Assembly: GCF_001693415.1 (NCBI RefSeq)
Contig: NZ_MAKX01000002.1
Span: 372,001 to 436,000 of the forward strand
Length of the DNA stretch: 64,000 bases
Direction of reading: 5' to 3'
Source of the DNA: Tenacibaculum soleae
Lineage (GTDB): Bacteria > Bacteroidota > Bacteroidia > Flavobacteriales > Flavobacteriaceae
Position numbers and translations under genes: made by a program. Under the pieces are notes generated by a model. The model did no database searches, had not been told where the DNA came from, and worked only from the letters and a program-made list of their open reading frames with translations. Each line of letters begins with the position of its first letter. The first letter of the stretch is position 1. Of this stretch, positions 9,004 through 18,846 are shown piece after piece.

Positions 9004-12000
9004 ATGATTAATAAAATCATTGATTTTTCAATCAATAATAAATTCATTATTGGGTTGCTAACGCTTACCATTATTGGAGCAGGTATTTGGAGTATGACCA
9101 AAGTACCAATAGATGCTGTTCCGGACATTACCAACAACCAAGTACAAGTAATTACACAAGCACCAAATTTAGGTACAGAAGACATTGAACAATTTGTTAC
9201 TTATCCTGTGGAAGTGGCAATGAGTAATCTTCCAGATGTAACAGAAATTCGTTCTATTTCTCGTTTCGGCTTATCTGTAGTAACCATAGTTTTTGATGAT
9301 GATATGGGAACATATCTACCTCGCCAATTAGTATCAGAAAAACTAAATGAGGTCAAAGAGCAAATTCCTAGTGGTTTTGGAGAACCTACAATGGGTCCCA
9401 TATCTTCAGGATTAGGTGAAATTTATCAATACACACTAAAAGTAAAGCCAGGGTATAAAGACAAATATTCTGTAACAGATTTACGAACAATGCAAGATTG
9501 GATTGTTCAACGTCAAATGGCTATGGTAGAAGGTGTTGTTGAAGTTAACGCCATTGGTGGTAAAATTAAACAGTATGAAGTTGCTGTTGATCCAAGCGAA
9601 CTAAAAGCTATTGGAATTACAATTACAGATGTTTTTAAAGCTCTTGAGGCAAACAATCAAAATACAGGTGGTGCATATATAGAAAAAAATCATCAAGCTA
9701 ATTTTATTCGTGGTGAAGGCTTGGTGCGTAGTTTAGAAGATATTAAAAAGATTACGGTTAAAAATATAAATAACATTCCTATAACTGTAGGCGATATTGC
9801 TACGGTGCAATTTGGTGCTGCTATTCGTTATGGTGCATTAACACAAGATGGTGAAGGCGAAGTTGTTGGTGGTTTGGTAATGATGTTAAAAGGAGCTAAT
9901 TCAAATGATGTTATCGAAAATGTCAAACAAAGAATGGCTCAAATTGAAAAATCATTACCAGAAGGTGTAATCATAGAACCTTTGTTAGACCGAAGTAAGT
10001 TAATAGCAGAAACAACCTCAACAGTTGCAACCAATTTAATTGAAGGCGCTTTAATAGTCATTTTTGTTCTTATTTTCTTATTAGGTAATTGGAGAGGTGG
10101 TTTAATAGTAGCTTCAACAATTCCATTATCCTTATTATTTGCATTTATTCTAATGAATGTTTTTGACGTTTGGGCTAATTTAATGAGTTTAGGAGCCATA
10201 GATTTCGGTATTATCGTTGATGGTGCAGTAATTATTGTAGAAAGCACCGTTTTCCTTATTGCTTCACAAGTTTTAAAAAAGAAAAAACTAACGTCTAAAG
10301 AACGTGATAATGTTGCAGCAAATGCTTCTAAAAAAATGATGAATGCTGCCTTTTTTGGTCAGCTAATAATCTTAATAGTTTTCTTGCCGATATTGGCATT
10401 ACAAGGTATTGAAGGAAAAATGTTCAAGCCAATGGCATTGACTTTTATTTTTGCTATGATTGGTGCAATGGTACTTTGTTTAACTTATGTTCCAATGATG
10501 TCTGCACTTATTTTAAGAGCGCCAAAATCAGACAAAAAATCCTATGGTGATAAGTTTGTGCATTGGGTAGAAAGTAAATACCAACCGTTATTAGAAAAAG
10601 CCTTGAATAAAGGCAAACTAATAGTTGGTATCGCAGTTGTTTTATTCGGAATAACAGTTTTTATGTTTACCAGAATGGGTGGTGAGTTTATTCCACAGCT
10701 CGATGAAGGTGATATAGCGTTTCACGCTATTTTAAAACCTGGTAGTTCTCTTTCTGAAACTATTGAGACCACTACAAAAATTGAGCAAATTGTAAAAGCA
10801 AAATTTCCTGAAGTTGAAAAAATTGTAAGTCGTATTGGTGTTGCCGAAATTCCAACAGACCCGATGCCAATGGATATTGCTGATGTATTTGTAATTCTGA
10901 AACCAAAAAGCGAATGGACAACGGTTGCAACCAAAGATGAACTTATTGAAGAAATGAAGGAAGCAGTAGAAATGATTCCTGGTGTAAATTATGAATTTAC
11001 CCAACCTATTGAAATGCGTTTTAACGAACTACTCGAAGGTGTTAGAGAAGACATAGCTATTAAACTTTATGGAGAAGATATAAATGTACTGTCTCAAAAA
11101 GCAGAAGAAATATCTAAAATAATTGCAGGTACAGAAGGTATTGGTGATATGAAAGCGGAAGCTACCACAGGTTTACCACAAATGACAATCACCTATAACC
11201 GAAGTAAATTAGCACAATACGGACTTCAAGTAAATACTTTAAACCAAATTGTACAATCTGCCTTTGCAGGAGGTACAGCAGGTGTTATTTTTGAAGGTGA
11301 AAAACGATTTGATTTAGTGGTTAGATTAAGTTCTCATAATCGTAAAGACATAACAGATGTTCAAAACTTGTTTGTCAACTTGCCTTCTGGTGCACAAATT
11401 CCACTTCGTGAAGTTGCAGACGTAAGCTACAAAGCTGGCCCTATGCAAATAAGTAGAGACAATACTAACAGAAGAACTTATGTAGGTATTAATGTAAGAG
11501 GTCGTGATGTAAAATCGTTAGTAGCAGAAATCAAATCAAAATTAGATGCAAATCTTCAATTGCCTTCAGGTTATTTTATTCGATATGGTGGTGCTTTCGA
11601 AAATTTAGAACGTGCCAGTAATCGCTTGCAAACTGTAGTACCAATAGCATTGCTACTTATTTTTGTGTTAATATATTTTGCGCTAAAATCACTACCACAA
11701 ACTTTAATGATTTACATCGCTATTCCAATGGCAACCATTGGTGGTGTTATAGCCTTATGGCTTCGTGATATGCCCTTTAGTATTTCGGCAGGTGTAGGTT
11801 TTATTGTCTTATTCGGTGTTGCAGTTTTAAATGGTTTAGTAATGATTAGTGGTTTAAATGAATTAAAAGAAGAAGGCGTTACCAATTTAAAAGATAGAAT
11901 TATTGAAGGTACAAAACGAAGAATAAGACCTATTATGCTTACAGCTTTTACTGATGTATTAGGCTTTTTGCCAATGGCTATCTCTGCATCAGCAGGTGCA

Positions 12001-13335
12001 GAAGTACAACGTCCTTTAGCAACGGTAGTTATTGGTGGTCTATTAACTTCTACATTATTAACCTTGTTTGTTTTGCCTATTTTATACCATTGGGTAGAGA
12101 ACAAGTCTTTTAAATTTAAAGCAAACAAAAAATTTGCAACTGCAACAGCTATTATAGTTTTTATGTTTTTGTTTCCAATAACAGGAAATGCACAACAAGT
12201 TAGCGACTCTTTGCCTATTGTTTCATTACAAGAAGCTATAAAAATGTCAAAAGAGAACTATCCTAGTTTAAAACAAAGACAGTTAGAAATTGATAAACAG
12301 CAACAATTAAAAGGGACTGCTTTCGATTTTGGCTCAACTCAAATTTTCACAGGTGGTGAGGAAATTAAAGATGGTTCAGGTATTTACACAACTATTGGTG
12401 TTGGCCAATCAAATATAGATGTGTTTGGTATTGCACCAAAACAAAAATTATTAGAACAACGTATTCAATTAGCGCAAAAGGCGTATCAACTTTCAGAATT
12501 AGAGTTAGAATTAGAGGTGAAAAAAGCCTGGTCTAATGCCTTTAAAAGTAAACGGAATTATAATCTGTATAAAGAATTGAATGCTATTTATACCAATTTT
12601 GAAAAAGCTGTCGAGTTAAATTATGAAGTAGAAGCCATATCAAAATTAGAATATTCAGCAGCTAAAAATCAAGCTTTACAAATTAAAAATAAAACAAAGC
12701 AAGCTTATAGCGAATACCTCATTGCTTTACAGCAATTAAATTTATGGTTAGTTTCTGAAAAAATCTATACAGTTCCAAACGAGTTTAAAACCCTTAACAA
12801 CATAGATTTAACAGCCTTTAGTGTAGAAGCTCATCCTTTGTATGGTGTTTCTCAACTTAAAATAGCAGAAGCAGAAGCAAATTATAAAGCAGCCAAAGCC
12901 GAAAATTTACCAAAGTTTAACCTTCAAGGTGGTTTACAAAAAGTAAACGGTAGTTCAGGCTATTATACTTATCAAGCCGGTATTTCTATACCATTTCTTT
13001 CTGGTACTACAAGAAAACAAATTAGAACTGCAAAATTCAATAAAGAAATTGCAGAAGTAAATATGTTATTTAAACAAAAGGAAGTGCAATCTAAATTTAA
13101 TCAAGCAAAAGAAAATTACCAAAAATGGAAAACGTCTTGGCTATTTTATAAAGATGAAGTATTACCACTTATTAAAGAACAGAAAACTGGTGCTTTATTT
13201 GCTTATAAAGAAGGCGAAATTGATTATTCTGCCTTTACGCAACTTATAAATCAAGCCATTCAATCAGAGTTAGAAGCTCAAACAGCATTGGTAAACTATT
13301 TACAAAGCATTTTTGAATTACAATATTTTAAATAA
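9004..13335 (+). CDS. CusA/CzcA-type heavy-metal RND pump fused to a TolC-type outer-membrane channel
   Basis: The 1,443-residue protein joins two functions. Residues 1 to about 1,040 are a full RND heavy-metal pump starting with the usual first helix and the VPIDAVPDITNNQVQ loop, with two periplasmic porter domains and twelve membrane helices. Residues about 1,065-1,443 are a TolC/CusC-like channel domain with helical repeats. Between them, at about 1,042-1,064, lies a hydrophobic segment ending in GNAQQ that looks like a signal peptide. Such fusions are common in Bacteroidota metal clusters. Proteolytic separation at the internal signal is inferred. The substrate (Cu/Ag or Zn/Cd/Co) cannot be fixed from sequence alone. 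Confidence 0.93.
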   Translation: MINKIIDFSINNKFIIGLLTLTIIGAGIWSMTKVPIDAVPDITNNQVQVITQAPNLGTEDIEQFVTYPVEVAMSNLPDVTEIRSISRFGLSVVTIVFDDDMGTYLPRQLVSEKLNEVKEQIPSGFGEPTMGPISSGLGEIYQYTLKVKPGYKDKYSVTDLRTMQDWIVQRQMAMVEGVVEVNAIGGKIKQYEVAVDPSELKAIGITITDVFKALEANNQNTGGAYIEKNHQANFIRGEGLVRSLEDIKKITVKNINNIPITVGDIATVQFGAAIRYGALTQDGEGEVVGGLVMMLKGANSNDVIENVKQRMAQIEKSLPEGVIIEPLLDRSKLIAETTSTVATNLIEGALIVIFVLIFLLGNWRGGLIVASTIPLSLLFAFILMNVFDVWANLMSLGAIDFGIIVDGAVIIVESTVFLIASQVLKKKKLTSKERDNVAANASKKMMNAAFFGQLIILIVFLPILALQGIEGKMFKPMALTFIFAMIGAMVLCLTYVPMMSALILRAPKSDKKSYGDKFVHWVESKYQPLLEKALNKGKLIVGIAVVLFGITVFMFTRMGGEFIPQLDEGDIAFHAILKPGSSLSETIETTTKIEQIVKAKFPEVEKIVSRIGVAEIPTDPMPMDIADVFVILKPKSEWTTVATKDELIEEMKEAVEMIPGVNYEFTQPIEMRFNELLEGVREDIAIKLYGEDINVLSQKAEEISKIIAGTEGIGDMKAEATTGLPQMTITYNRSKLAQYGLQVNTLNQIVQSAFAGGTAGVIFEGEKRFDLVVRLSSHNRKDITDVQNLFVNLPSGAQIPLREVADVSYKAGPMQISRDNTNRRTYVGINVRGRDVKSLVAEIKSKLDANLQLPSGYFIRYGGAFENLERASNRLQTVVPIALLLIFVLIYFALKSLPQTLMIYIAIPMATIGGVIALWLRDMPFSISAGVGFIVLFGVAVLNGLVMISGLNELKEEGVTNLKDRIIEGTKRRIRPIMLTAFTDVLGFLPMAISASAGAEVQRPLATVVIGGLLTSTLLTLFVLPILYHWVENKSFKFKANKKFATATAIIVFMFLFPITGNAQQVSDSLPIVSLQEAIKMSKENYPSLKQRQLEIDKQQQLKGTAFDFGSTQIFTGGEEIKDGSGIYTTIGVGQSNIDVFGIAPKQKLLEQRIQLAQKAYQLSELELELEVKKAWSNAFKSKRNYNLYKELNAIYTNFEKAVELNYEVEAISKLEYSAAKNQALQIKNKTKQAYSEYLIALQQLNLWLVSEKIYTVPNEFKTLNNIDLTAFSVEAHPLYGVSQLKIAEAEANYKAAKAENLPKFNLQGGLQKVNGSSGYYTYQAGISIPFLSGTTRKQIRTAKFNKEIAEVNMLFKQKEVQSKFNQAKENYQKWKTSWLFYKDEVLPLIKEQKTGALFAYKEGEIDYSAFTQLINQAIQSELEAQTALVNYLQSIFELQYFK

Positions 13336-13342
13336 TAACACT

Positions 13343-14548
13343 ATGAAAAACAGATCATATAATATCCTAATAATAGTAATGTTGACCTTTTTAATAACTG
13401 CCTGTGGCAATAAAGAAAAACACAACGAAGAAGATGGGCATTCTCATAATAAAGAAACCAAAATAGAAACTAATGAAGGGCATAGCGAAAACGAAGAAGT
13501 GATGCTATCAACACAACAATTTGAAGCCTTAAAAATGAAAATTGACACCATTGCGTTGCGAAATATGAGTGGTTATGTTGAAGCCAATGGAACGTTAGAA
13601 GTACCACCACAGAATGAAGCAGCAATAACTTCCGTAATTGGAGCTAATGTAGTTTCCATTAAAGTAATTGAAGGAGATAAAGTAAACAAAGGTCAGGTTG
13701 TTGCTTATTTATCACATCCTAATATCATTCAAATGCAAACCAATTATCTCAATGCGTATAGCAATAGCAATTTTTTAAAGAAAAATTATGAACGTCAACA
13801 AAAATTATATAATGCTGGCGTAGGCTCTGGTGCAAATTTTCAAAAAGCAGAAGCAGAATACGAAGCGTCAAAGGCTATGGTTAATGGAATGGCAGCTCAA
13901 CTACAATTACTAAATATCAGTACAACATCGGTTCGTAATGGCACAATATCTCAACAAGTAGCATTGCGTAGCCCAATTGAAGGGTTTGTTCAAAAGGTAG
14001 AAGTAAAAACTGGTCAGTATGTTGAACCTCAATCAGAACTCTTTGAAATAGTAAATACACATCACGTCCACGCAGATTTAATGGTCTTCGAAAAAGATGT
14101 TTATAAAGTAAAAAAAGGTCAAAAAGTAACCTTTAATGTTCAATCTACTCAAAATGAAGAATTAATTGCAGAAATCTATTCGGTAAGCAAAACATTCGAA
14201 GATAACCCTAAAGCAGTACACGTTCACGCAGAAATTGAAAATAAAAAAGGTAATTTAATTCCAGGAATGTATATCCAAGGTAAAATTCAAGTTGAAAATA
14301 CAAAAACAAGAGCATTACCAGAAAGTGCTATTATAAAAGAAGGCGATACCTATTTTGTATTTTCTGTAGAAAAGGAAAATGAAGATTGGAGTTTCAAGCC
14401 AGTCGAAGTCATTTTAGGAGCCAAAGATGGTAATTGGATAGCTGTAGAGTTTACTAAAGAAATCGAGACGAGTACAAAATTCGCTTATAATAATGCCTAC
14501 TACCTTATTGCAGAAATGAAAAAAGGTGAAGCAGAACACGAACATTAA
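13343..14548 (+). CDS. RND efflux periplasmic adaptor lipoprotein (CzcB/CusB type)
   Basis: This 401-residue protein carries a lipobox Cys21 (LITACGNKE), a His/Glu-rich region (about 25-50), then the lipoyl, hairpin, beta-barrel and membrane-proximal domains of membrane-fusion proteins, ending in a His-containing tail (EAEHEH). It should connect the pump and channel of the fused protein upstream. The frame is open from 13313, inside the previous gene, but the ATG at 13343 gives a clean lipoprotein signal and a 7-base gap, so it is chosen. The His-rich stretches suggest a divalent metal or copper. Confidence 0.9.
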   Translation: MKNRSYNILIIVMLTFLITACGNKEKHNEEDGHSHNKETKIETNEGHSENEEVMLSTQQFEALKMKIDTIALRNMSGYVEANGTLEVPPQNEAAITSVIGANVVSIKVIEGDKVNKGQVVAYLSHPNIIQMQTNYLNAYSNSNFLKKNYERQQKLYNAGVGSGANFQKAEAEYEASKAMVNGMAAQLQLLNISTTSVRNGTISQQVALRSPIEGFVQKVEVKTGQYVEPQSELFEIVNTHHVHADLMVFEKDVYKVKKGQKVTFNVQSTQNEELIAEIYSVSKTFEDNPKAVHVHAEIENKKGNLIPGMYIQGKIQVENTKTRALPESAIIKEGDTYFVFSVEKENEDWSFKPVEVILGAKDGNWIAVEFTKEIETSTKFAYNNAYYLIAEMKKGEAEHEH

Positions 14549-14551
14549 ATT

Positions 14552-14968
14552 ATGCAAACTATAGAACAATTATTAGAGTCAAAAGAGATACGTGTTACAG
14601 CAATGCGATTACTTATTTATAAGTTTCTTGCACAAAAACAAATAGCAGTTACATTAAGCGATATTGAAAATGCTTTTGAAAAAATAGATAGAACTACACT
14701 TTACAGAACCATTAAAACATTTGAAGAAAATGTGATTGTTCATCAAATAGATGATGGTACTGGTATAACTAAATATGCGCTTTGCGAACAAGGTTGTAAG
14801 TGTGATGTTGAAACCGATTTACACTTACATTTTCATTGCAACAATTGTAACGAAACCATTTGCTTAACAGATCATAAAATCCCACAGATTAGCGTTCCTG
14901 AAGGGTTTGTTTCTGAAAATGTAAATCTGGTTGTAAAAGGTGTATGTGATAAGTGCAGCGGTCAATAA
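14552..14968 (+). CDS. Fur-family metalloregulator
   Basis: The 138-residue protein has an N-terminal winged helix with the Fur recognition helix DRTTLYRTIKTFEE (residues about 46-59). Its C-terminal dimer/metal domain has the HxHFHCxxC pattern (His91, His93, His95, Cys96, Cys99) and a closing CDKC (132-135). An extra Cys cluster, CEQGCKC (78-84), is unusual. Fur, Zur and related proteins repress genes when loaded with metal. Its place 3 bases after the adaptor gene and upstream of merTP and a Zn-type ATPase suggests local control of the metal cargo. Which metal it senses is not determined. Confidence 0.88.
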   Translation: MQTIEQLLESKEIRVTAMRLLIYKFLAQKQIAVTLSDIENAFEKIDRTTLYRTIKTFEENVIVHQIDDGTGITKYALCEQGCKCDVETDLHLHFHCNNCNETICLTDHKIPQISVPEGFVSENVNLVVKGVCDKCSGQ

Positions 14969-15021
14969 TGCACTTCCCTTGCATTATAATTTATAGCATC
15001 TTTGACTTAAATATTTAACCA

Positions 15022-15615
15022 ATGAAGAAAAGATTAATTGGAATAAGCATAATAACAGCAATTACAGCTTCTTTATGTTGCATCACACCGGTTTTAGCTC
15101 TAATTGCAGGAACAAGTGGCATTGCATCAACATTTTCTTGGTTAGAACCCTTTAGATCCTATCTCATCGGATTTACCGTTTTAGTGATTGGTTTTGCTTG
15201 GTATCAAAAACTAAAGTCTCGAAATGAAATTGACTGTGAATGTGAGACGGATGAAAAACCAAAATTTATGCAGTCCAAAACCTTTTTGGCAATTGTGACT
15301 GTATTTGCAATAGTGATGTTGGCATTCCCTTATTATTCAGGAATTTTTTATTCTAATATGGAAAAACAAATAGTTATAGTTGATAAATCAGACATTAAAA
15401 CAACTGAATTTAAAATAAACGGAATGACCTGTGCGAGTTGCGAAGAACACGTAAACCACGAAGTGAATAAACTCAACGGAATCTTAAACTCAAAAGCATC
15501 CTATGAAAGTGGTAATGCAATCGTTGAATTTGACAAAACTAAAACCAATGAAACGGAAATTGAGAAAGCAATTAATTCAACAGGTTATAAAGTAACTGGT
15601 AAAAAAGAAAACTAA
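15022..15615 (+). CDS. merTP: MerT-MerP fusion (mercuric or other metal transport)
   Basis: This 197-residue membrane protein joins a MerT-like part (three predicted helices, with Cys19-Cys20 in the first helix and a CEC pair at residues 72-74) to a C-terminal MerP-like HMA domain whose metal loop is GMTCASC (Cys137/Cys140). MerT and MerP import Hg(II) for reduction in mer operons, but no MerA reductase is visible here and the next genes are a GDCCVxC protein and a Zn/Cd/Pb-type ATPase. Such MerTP proteins are frequent in Bacteroidota islands without merA. The substrate is therefore uncertain. Its stop overlaps the next ATG by one base. Confidence 0.87.
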   Translation: MKKRLIGISIITAITASLCCITPVLALIAGTSGIASTFSWLEPFRSYLIGFTVLVIGFAWYQKLKSRNEIDCECETDEKPKFMQSKTFLAIVTVFAIVMLAFPYYSGIFYSNMEKQIVIVDKSDIKTTEFKINGMTCASCEEHVNHEVNKLNGILNSKASYESGNAIVEFDKTKTNETEIEKAINSTGYKVTGKKEN

Positions 15616-15821
15616 TGGAAATTCAATTAAAATCAGAGATTACTTGTCCAAACTGTGGAAATAAAAAAGTAGAAGAAATGCCAACAAACGCTTGTCAATT
15701 CTTTTACGAGTGTGAGAATTGCAAAGCGGTTCTTAAACCAAATGAAGGAGATTGTTGTGTTTACTGTTCTTACGGTACTGTTCCTTGTCCACCAATTCAG
15801 CAAAACAAAAGTTGCTGCTAA
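15615..15821 (+). CDS. GDCCVxC-domain small Cys-rich protein
   Basis: The 68-residue, probably cytosolic protein has twelve cysteines. These include a CPNC pair (11-14), a CENC pair (33-36), the family-naming GDCCVYC motif (46-51) and a terminal CC. It is likely a small metal-binding protein. The family usually accompanies MerTP, as here, where the two genes overlap by one base. Handing metal from MerTP to the P-type ATPase 12 bases downstream is a reasonable inference, not shown. Confidence 0.85.
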   Translation: MEIQLKSEITCPNCGNKKVEEMPTNACQFFYECENCKAVLKPNEGDCCVYCSYGTVPCPPIQQNKSCC

Positions 15822-15833
15822 AATTGTATTGAT

Positions 15834-17786
15834 ATGAAAAAAAAGAAACTCAATTTAAGAGATATAAAACCTAATTCTGAAAAAGAACACAGTCACGATG
15901 ATGGTCATAATCACAGTAAAGGTTCCAATAATTTTAAAGCATATAGTCCAGCGATAGTAAGTTTTGTAATGCTAATCATTGGTATTACTTTAGATTATTT
16001 TGATATTAATTTTTTTAGAGATTGGATTCGCATTGTTTGGTATATCATAGCTTATATACCTGTTGGGTTTCCTGTTGTAAAAGAAGGATGGAAAAGTATT
16101 AAAAAAGGTGATGTCTTTACAGAATTTTTTCTAATGTCAATCGCAACCATTGGTGCGTTTATTATTGGCGAATATCCTGAAGGTGTTGCAGTAATGCTAT
16201 TTTATGCAGTAGGCGAATTATTTCAAAGCGCAGCAGTTAATAGAGCAAAATCAAACATCAAAGCATTGCTTGATGTTAGACCAAAGGAAGCGTTAGTTTA
16301 TCGAAATAAAGATTATGTTTCTGTAAATCCTGAAACCGTAGATATTGGCGAAAAGATACAAGTACGTGTTGGCGAAAAAGTACCTTTAGATGGTGTTTTA
16401 TTGTCTGAAAAAGGTTCATTTAACACAGCAGCTTTAACAGGTGAAAGTAAACCAGATACCATTGCCAAAGGTGAAAAAGTATTTGCAGGAAGTATCAATC
16501 TCAATGGTGTTATAGAAATTGAAACCACCAAAGAATTTAAAGACAGTTCCATTGCTCGTATTCTCGATATGGTTCAAAATGCAACAGCTCGTAAATCTAA
16601 AACCGAATTATTCATAAGGAAGTTTGCACGTATTTACACACCAATTGTTGTGTTTTTAGCCATAGGCGTTACATTATTACCTTATTTTATTGTAGATGAT
16701 TATGTCTTTAGAGATTGGTTGTATAGAGCTTTAATTTTCTTGGTAATATCTTGTCCTTGTGCTTTAGTTATTTCAATTCCATTGGGTTATTTCGGTGGTT
16801 TAGGAGCAGCTTCAAAAAACGGTATTCTATTTAAAGGTGCTTCTTTTCTTGATGCTATGACCAAAATTAATACGTTGGTTATGGATAAAACGGGTACAGT
16901 AACAAAAGGAGTTTTCAAAATCAAAGAAGTAAAAACAATCAGTTGGGAAGAAACTGAATTTATGAAATACTTAATGGCGATGGAAGAGCAATCTACGCAT
17001 CCAATTGCTAAAGCCATTTTAGAATACAAAGCAAATGGAGCAGATTTTAATGCTACCAAAGTTTCAGAAATAGCAGGAAAAGGTTTAAAAGGAATTGTAA
17101 ACGGAAAAACTGTTTTAGTTGGAAACAAAGCATTAATGACTGCCAATAATATTGAAGTGGCAAAAGAAATCGACACTATTGTAGAATCTATTGTTTTAGT
17201 TTCAATTGGTAATAAGTTTGCTGGTTATGTTGTCATTGCAGACGAATTAAAAGAAGATGCTAAAGAAACCATAACCAATTTACATAAAGTAGGCATTTCT
17301 AAAATAATGATGCTTTCTGGCGATAAAGATTCCATTACTCAAAAAGTGGCTTCTCAATTAAACATTGAAAAAGCAAAAGGTGGTTTATTACCCGAAGATA
17401 AATTGAATGAAGTTGAGGTTTTAAAGCAAAATCCTGAAAACAAAATAGCCTTTATTGGAGATGGTATTAATGACGCGCCTGTTTTAGCAGCAAGTAACGT
17501 TGGTATTGCAATGGGAGGTTTAGGAAGTGATGTTGCTATTGAAACTGCTGATGTCATTATCCAAACAGACCAACCTTCAAAAGTAGTTAGAGCAATAAAA
17601 ATTAGTCGTTCTACTCGAAAAATTGTTTGGCAGAATATCATTTTAGCTTTTGGTGTTAAAATAGTTGTTTTAATATTAGGTGCAGGTGGTTTAGCAACAA
17701 TGTGGGAAGCTGTATTTGCTGATGTAGGTGTTGCGTTATTAGCAATTTTGAATGCTGTAAGATTACAACGAATGCAATGGCGTTAA
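15834..17786 (+). CDS. Heavy-metal-translocating P1B-2-type ATPase (Zn/Cd/Pb exporter, ZntA/CadA-like)
   Basis: The 650-residue pump would export divalent soft metals. It lacks an N-terminal HMA domain and instead starts with a His/Asp-rich tail (HSHDDGHNHSK, about 19-29). It then has the actuator TGES motif, the CPC site near residue 307, phosphorylated Asp351 in DKTGT, GDGIND, and a last helix containing FADVGVALLAILNA. That Asp is the hallmark of Zn/Cd/Pb-type pumps and contrasts with the copper type at 3703-6195. It closes the second metal block; the next gene, rteC, follows an 89-base gap. Confidence 0.93.
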   Translation: MKKKKLNLRDIKPNSEKEHSHDDGHNHSKGSNNFKAYSPAIVSFVMLIIGITLDYFDINFFRDWIRIVWYIIAYIPVGFPVVKEGWKSIKKGDVFTEFFLMSIATIGAFIIGEYPEGVAVMLFYAVGELFQSAAVNRAKSNIKALLDVRPKEALVYRNKDYVSVNPETVDIGEKIQVRVGEKVPLDGVLLSEKGSFNTAALTGESKPDTIAKGEKVFAGSINLNGVIEIETTKEFKDSSIARILDMVQNATARKSKTELFIRKFARIYTPIVVFLAIGVTLLPYFIVDDYVFRDWLYRALIFLVISCPCALVISIPLGYFGGLGAASKNGILFKGASFLDAMTKINTLVMDKTGTVTKGVFKIKEVKTISWEETEFMKYLMAMEEQSTHPIAKAILEYKANGADFNATKVSEIAGKGLKGIVNGKTVLVGNKALMTANNIEVAKEIDTIVESIVLVSIGNKFAGYVVIADELKEDAKETITNLHKVGISKIMMLSGDKDSITQKVASQLNIEKAKGGLLPEDKLNEVEVLKQNPENKIAFIGDGINDAPVLAASNVGIAMGGLGSDVAIETADVIIQTDQPSKVVRAIKISRSTRKIVWQNIILAFGVKIVVLILGAGGLATMWEAVFADVGVALLAILNAVRLQRMQWR

Positions 17787-17875
17787 ATAATTAAAGTCAT
17801 TGTATTTATTTTAATTTTTTTTAAGTAAAATATTTTTAAACAAACCAGATTTATTATCCTCATAACTACTGTAAG

Positions 17876-18721
17876 TTGAAAAAAATTGAAAGAATAGTAA
17901 AAAAATTAGATTCTAATTTAGATTTTTTAGAAAAAGAAATTGAAGGTGTTTTAGAGAGGTCTGAAGAGGGTATTAAGGTAACTCAAAGAGCTCTTGAACA
18001 AATAAGAGAACTTTTGTTAAAACGAAAATCAACATCAACTTCTGATGAAATCTATTTTTTCAAAAATATTAAGCCTCAAGTTTTTAGTAAATTAATTTAT
18101 TATGTGAAATTATTTAGTATTGAAAGTAAAAGACCAAGAAGTAGTAACAAATCTCAAGTAAAGTATTTTAACAAACATATAGATCGGTTGCAAAATTATT
18201 TTAATGATAATTTAGAGTTTTATCATTATTATAGACGAGGTGCTACTTTTTTGGATAACGAATATTTTATAAGAGGAAAAGCTAATATTCGTTTATTTCC
18301 AGATTCTCTTTCTTTTTTCGCAGATGATAAATTTTCTACAAGCCACGATTCTACTGTAGCCACAATTCTTGCTTATGATATGCTAATAATTTATTTAAAA
18401 ACTGAAATTGATAAACTTGAAAATAACAATAGTATGGAAGCAAATTATAACGCTTTTCAAAAGCAATCAAAATTATTTTGGACAGGTAATAAAACAGATT
18501 TAATAGAACTCATTTATGCACTTCATAGTTCTGGAGTAATAAATAGTGGAACAGCAGATATTAAAGAGGTAGCCTTAATTTGCGAACAAATGTTTAACGT
18601 TAGTTTGGGCGATTATTACAGAACTTTTTTAGAAATCCGTTCACGCAAAATAAATCAAACAAAATTCATTGATAAACTAAAAGAATCTTTAGTAGATAAA
18701 ATGCTAGAATCTGATGAATAA
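17876..18721 (+). CDS. rteC: RteC-type regulator of a conjugative transposon
   Basis: This 281-residue protein resembles RteC, the CTnDOT activator that switches on the excision operon. An N-terminal coiled coil (about 1-50) precedes the RteC domain, with the typical run from YYVKLFSIESKRP to HYYRRGATFLDNEYF and a C-terminal winged-helix-like part ending in the family pattern ...YRTFLEIRSRK. The start is TTG, since no ATG gives a full domain. It precedes an excisionase-like gene, as in CTnDOT. A perfect palindrome overlaps its stop and recurs in inverted orientation just upstream of the next gene's promoter region. Confidence 0.85.
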   Translation: MKKIERIVKKLDSNLDFLEKEIEGVLERSEEGIKVTQRALEQIRELLLKRKSTSTSDEIYFFKNIKPQVFSKLIYYVKLFSIESKRPRSSNKSQVKYFNKHIDRLQNYFNDNLEFYHYYRRGATFLDNEYFIRGKANIRLFPDSLSFFADDKFSTSHDSTVATILAYDMLIIYLKTEIDKLENNNSMEANYNAFQKQSKLFWTGNKTDLIELIYALHSSGVINSGTADIKEVALICEQMFNVSLGDYYRTFLEIRSRKINQTKFIDKLKESLVDKMLESDE

Positions 18722-18739
18722 ACACCCAACTTGGGTGTT
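18721..18739. terminator. Palindrome at the end of rteC (terminator and/or repeat copy 1)
   Basis: AACACCCAACTTGGGTGTT is a perfect palindrome around a single C, starting at the last base of the rteC stop and followed by TTTAA. It can act as a short rho-independent terminator. The reverse-complement version lies at 18847-18864, so it may also be a protein-binding site. Confidence 0.6.
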
Positions 18740-18846
18740 TTAAAGAGCAAATAATTATCATAGTATTTGCTCTTTTTTATTGCCTATGTTTTACAAGTAA
18801 AACATTAAAACAAATCAATGTAACTCATTAAATATGAGCGTATAAA

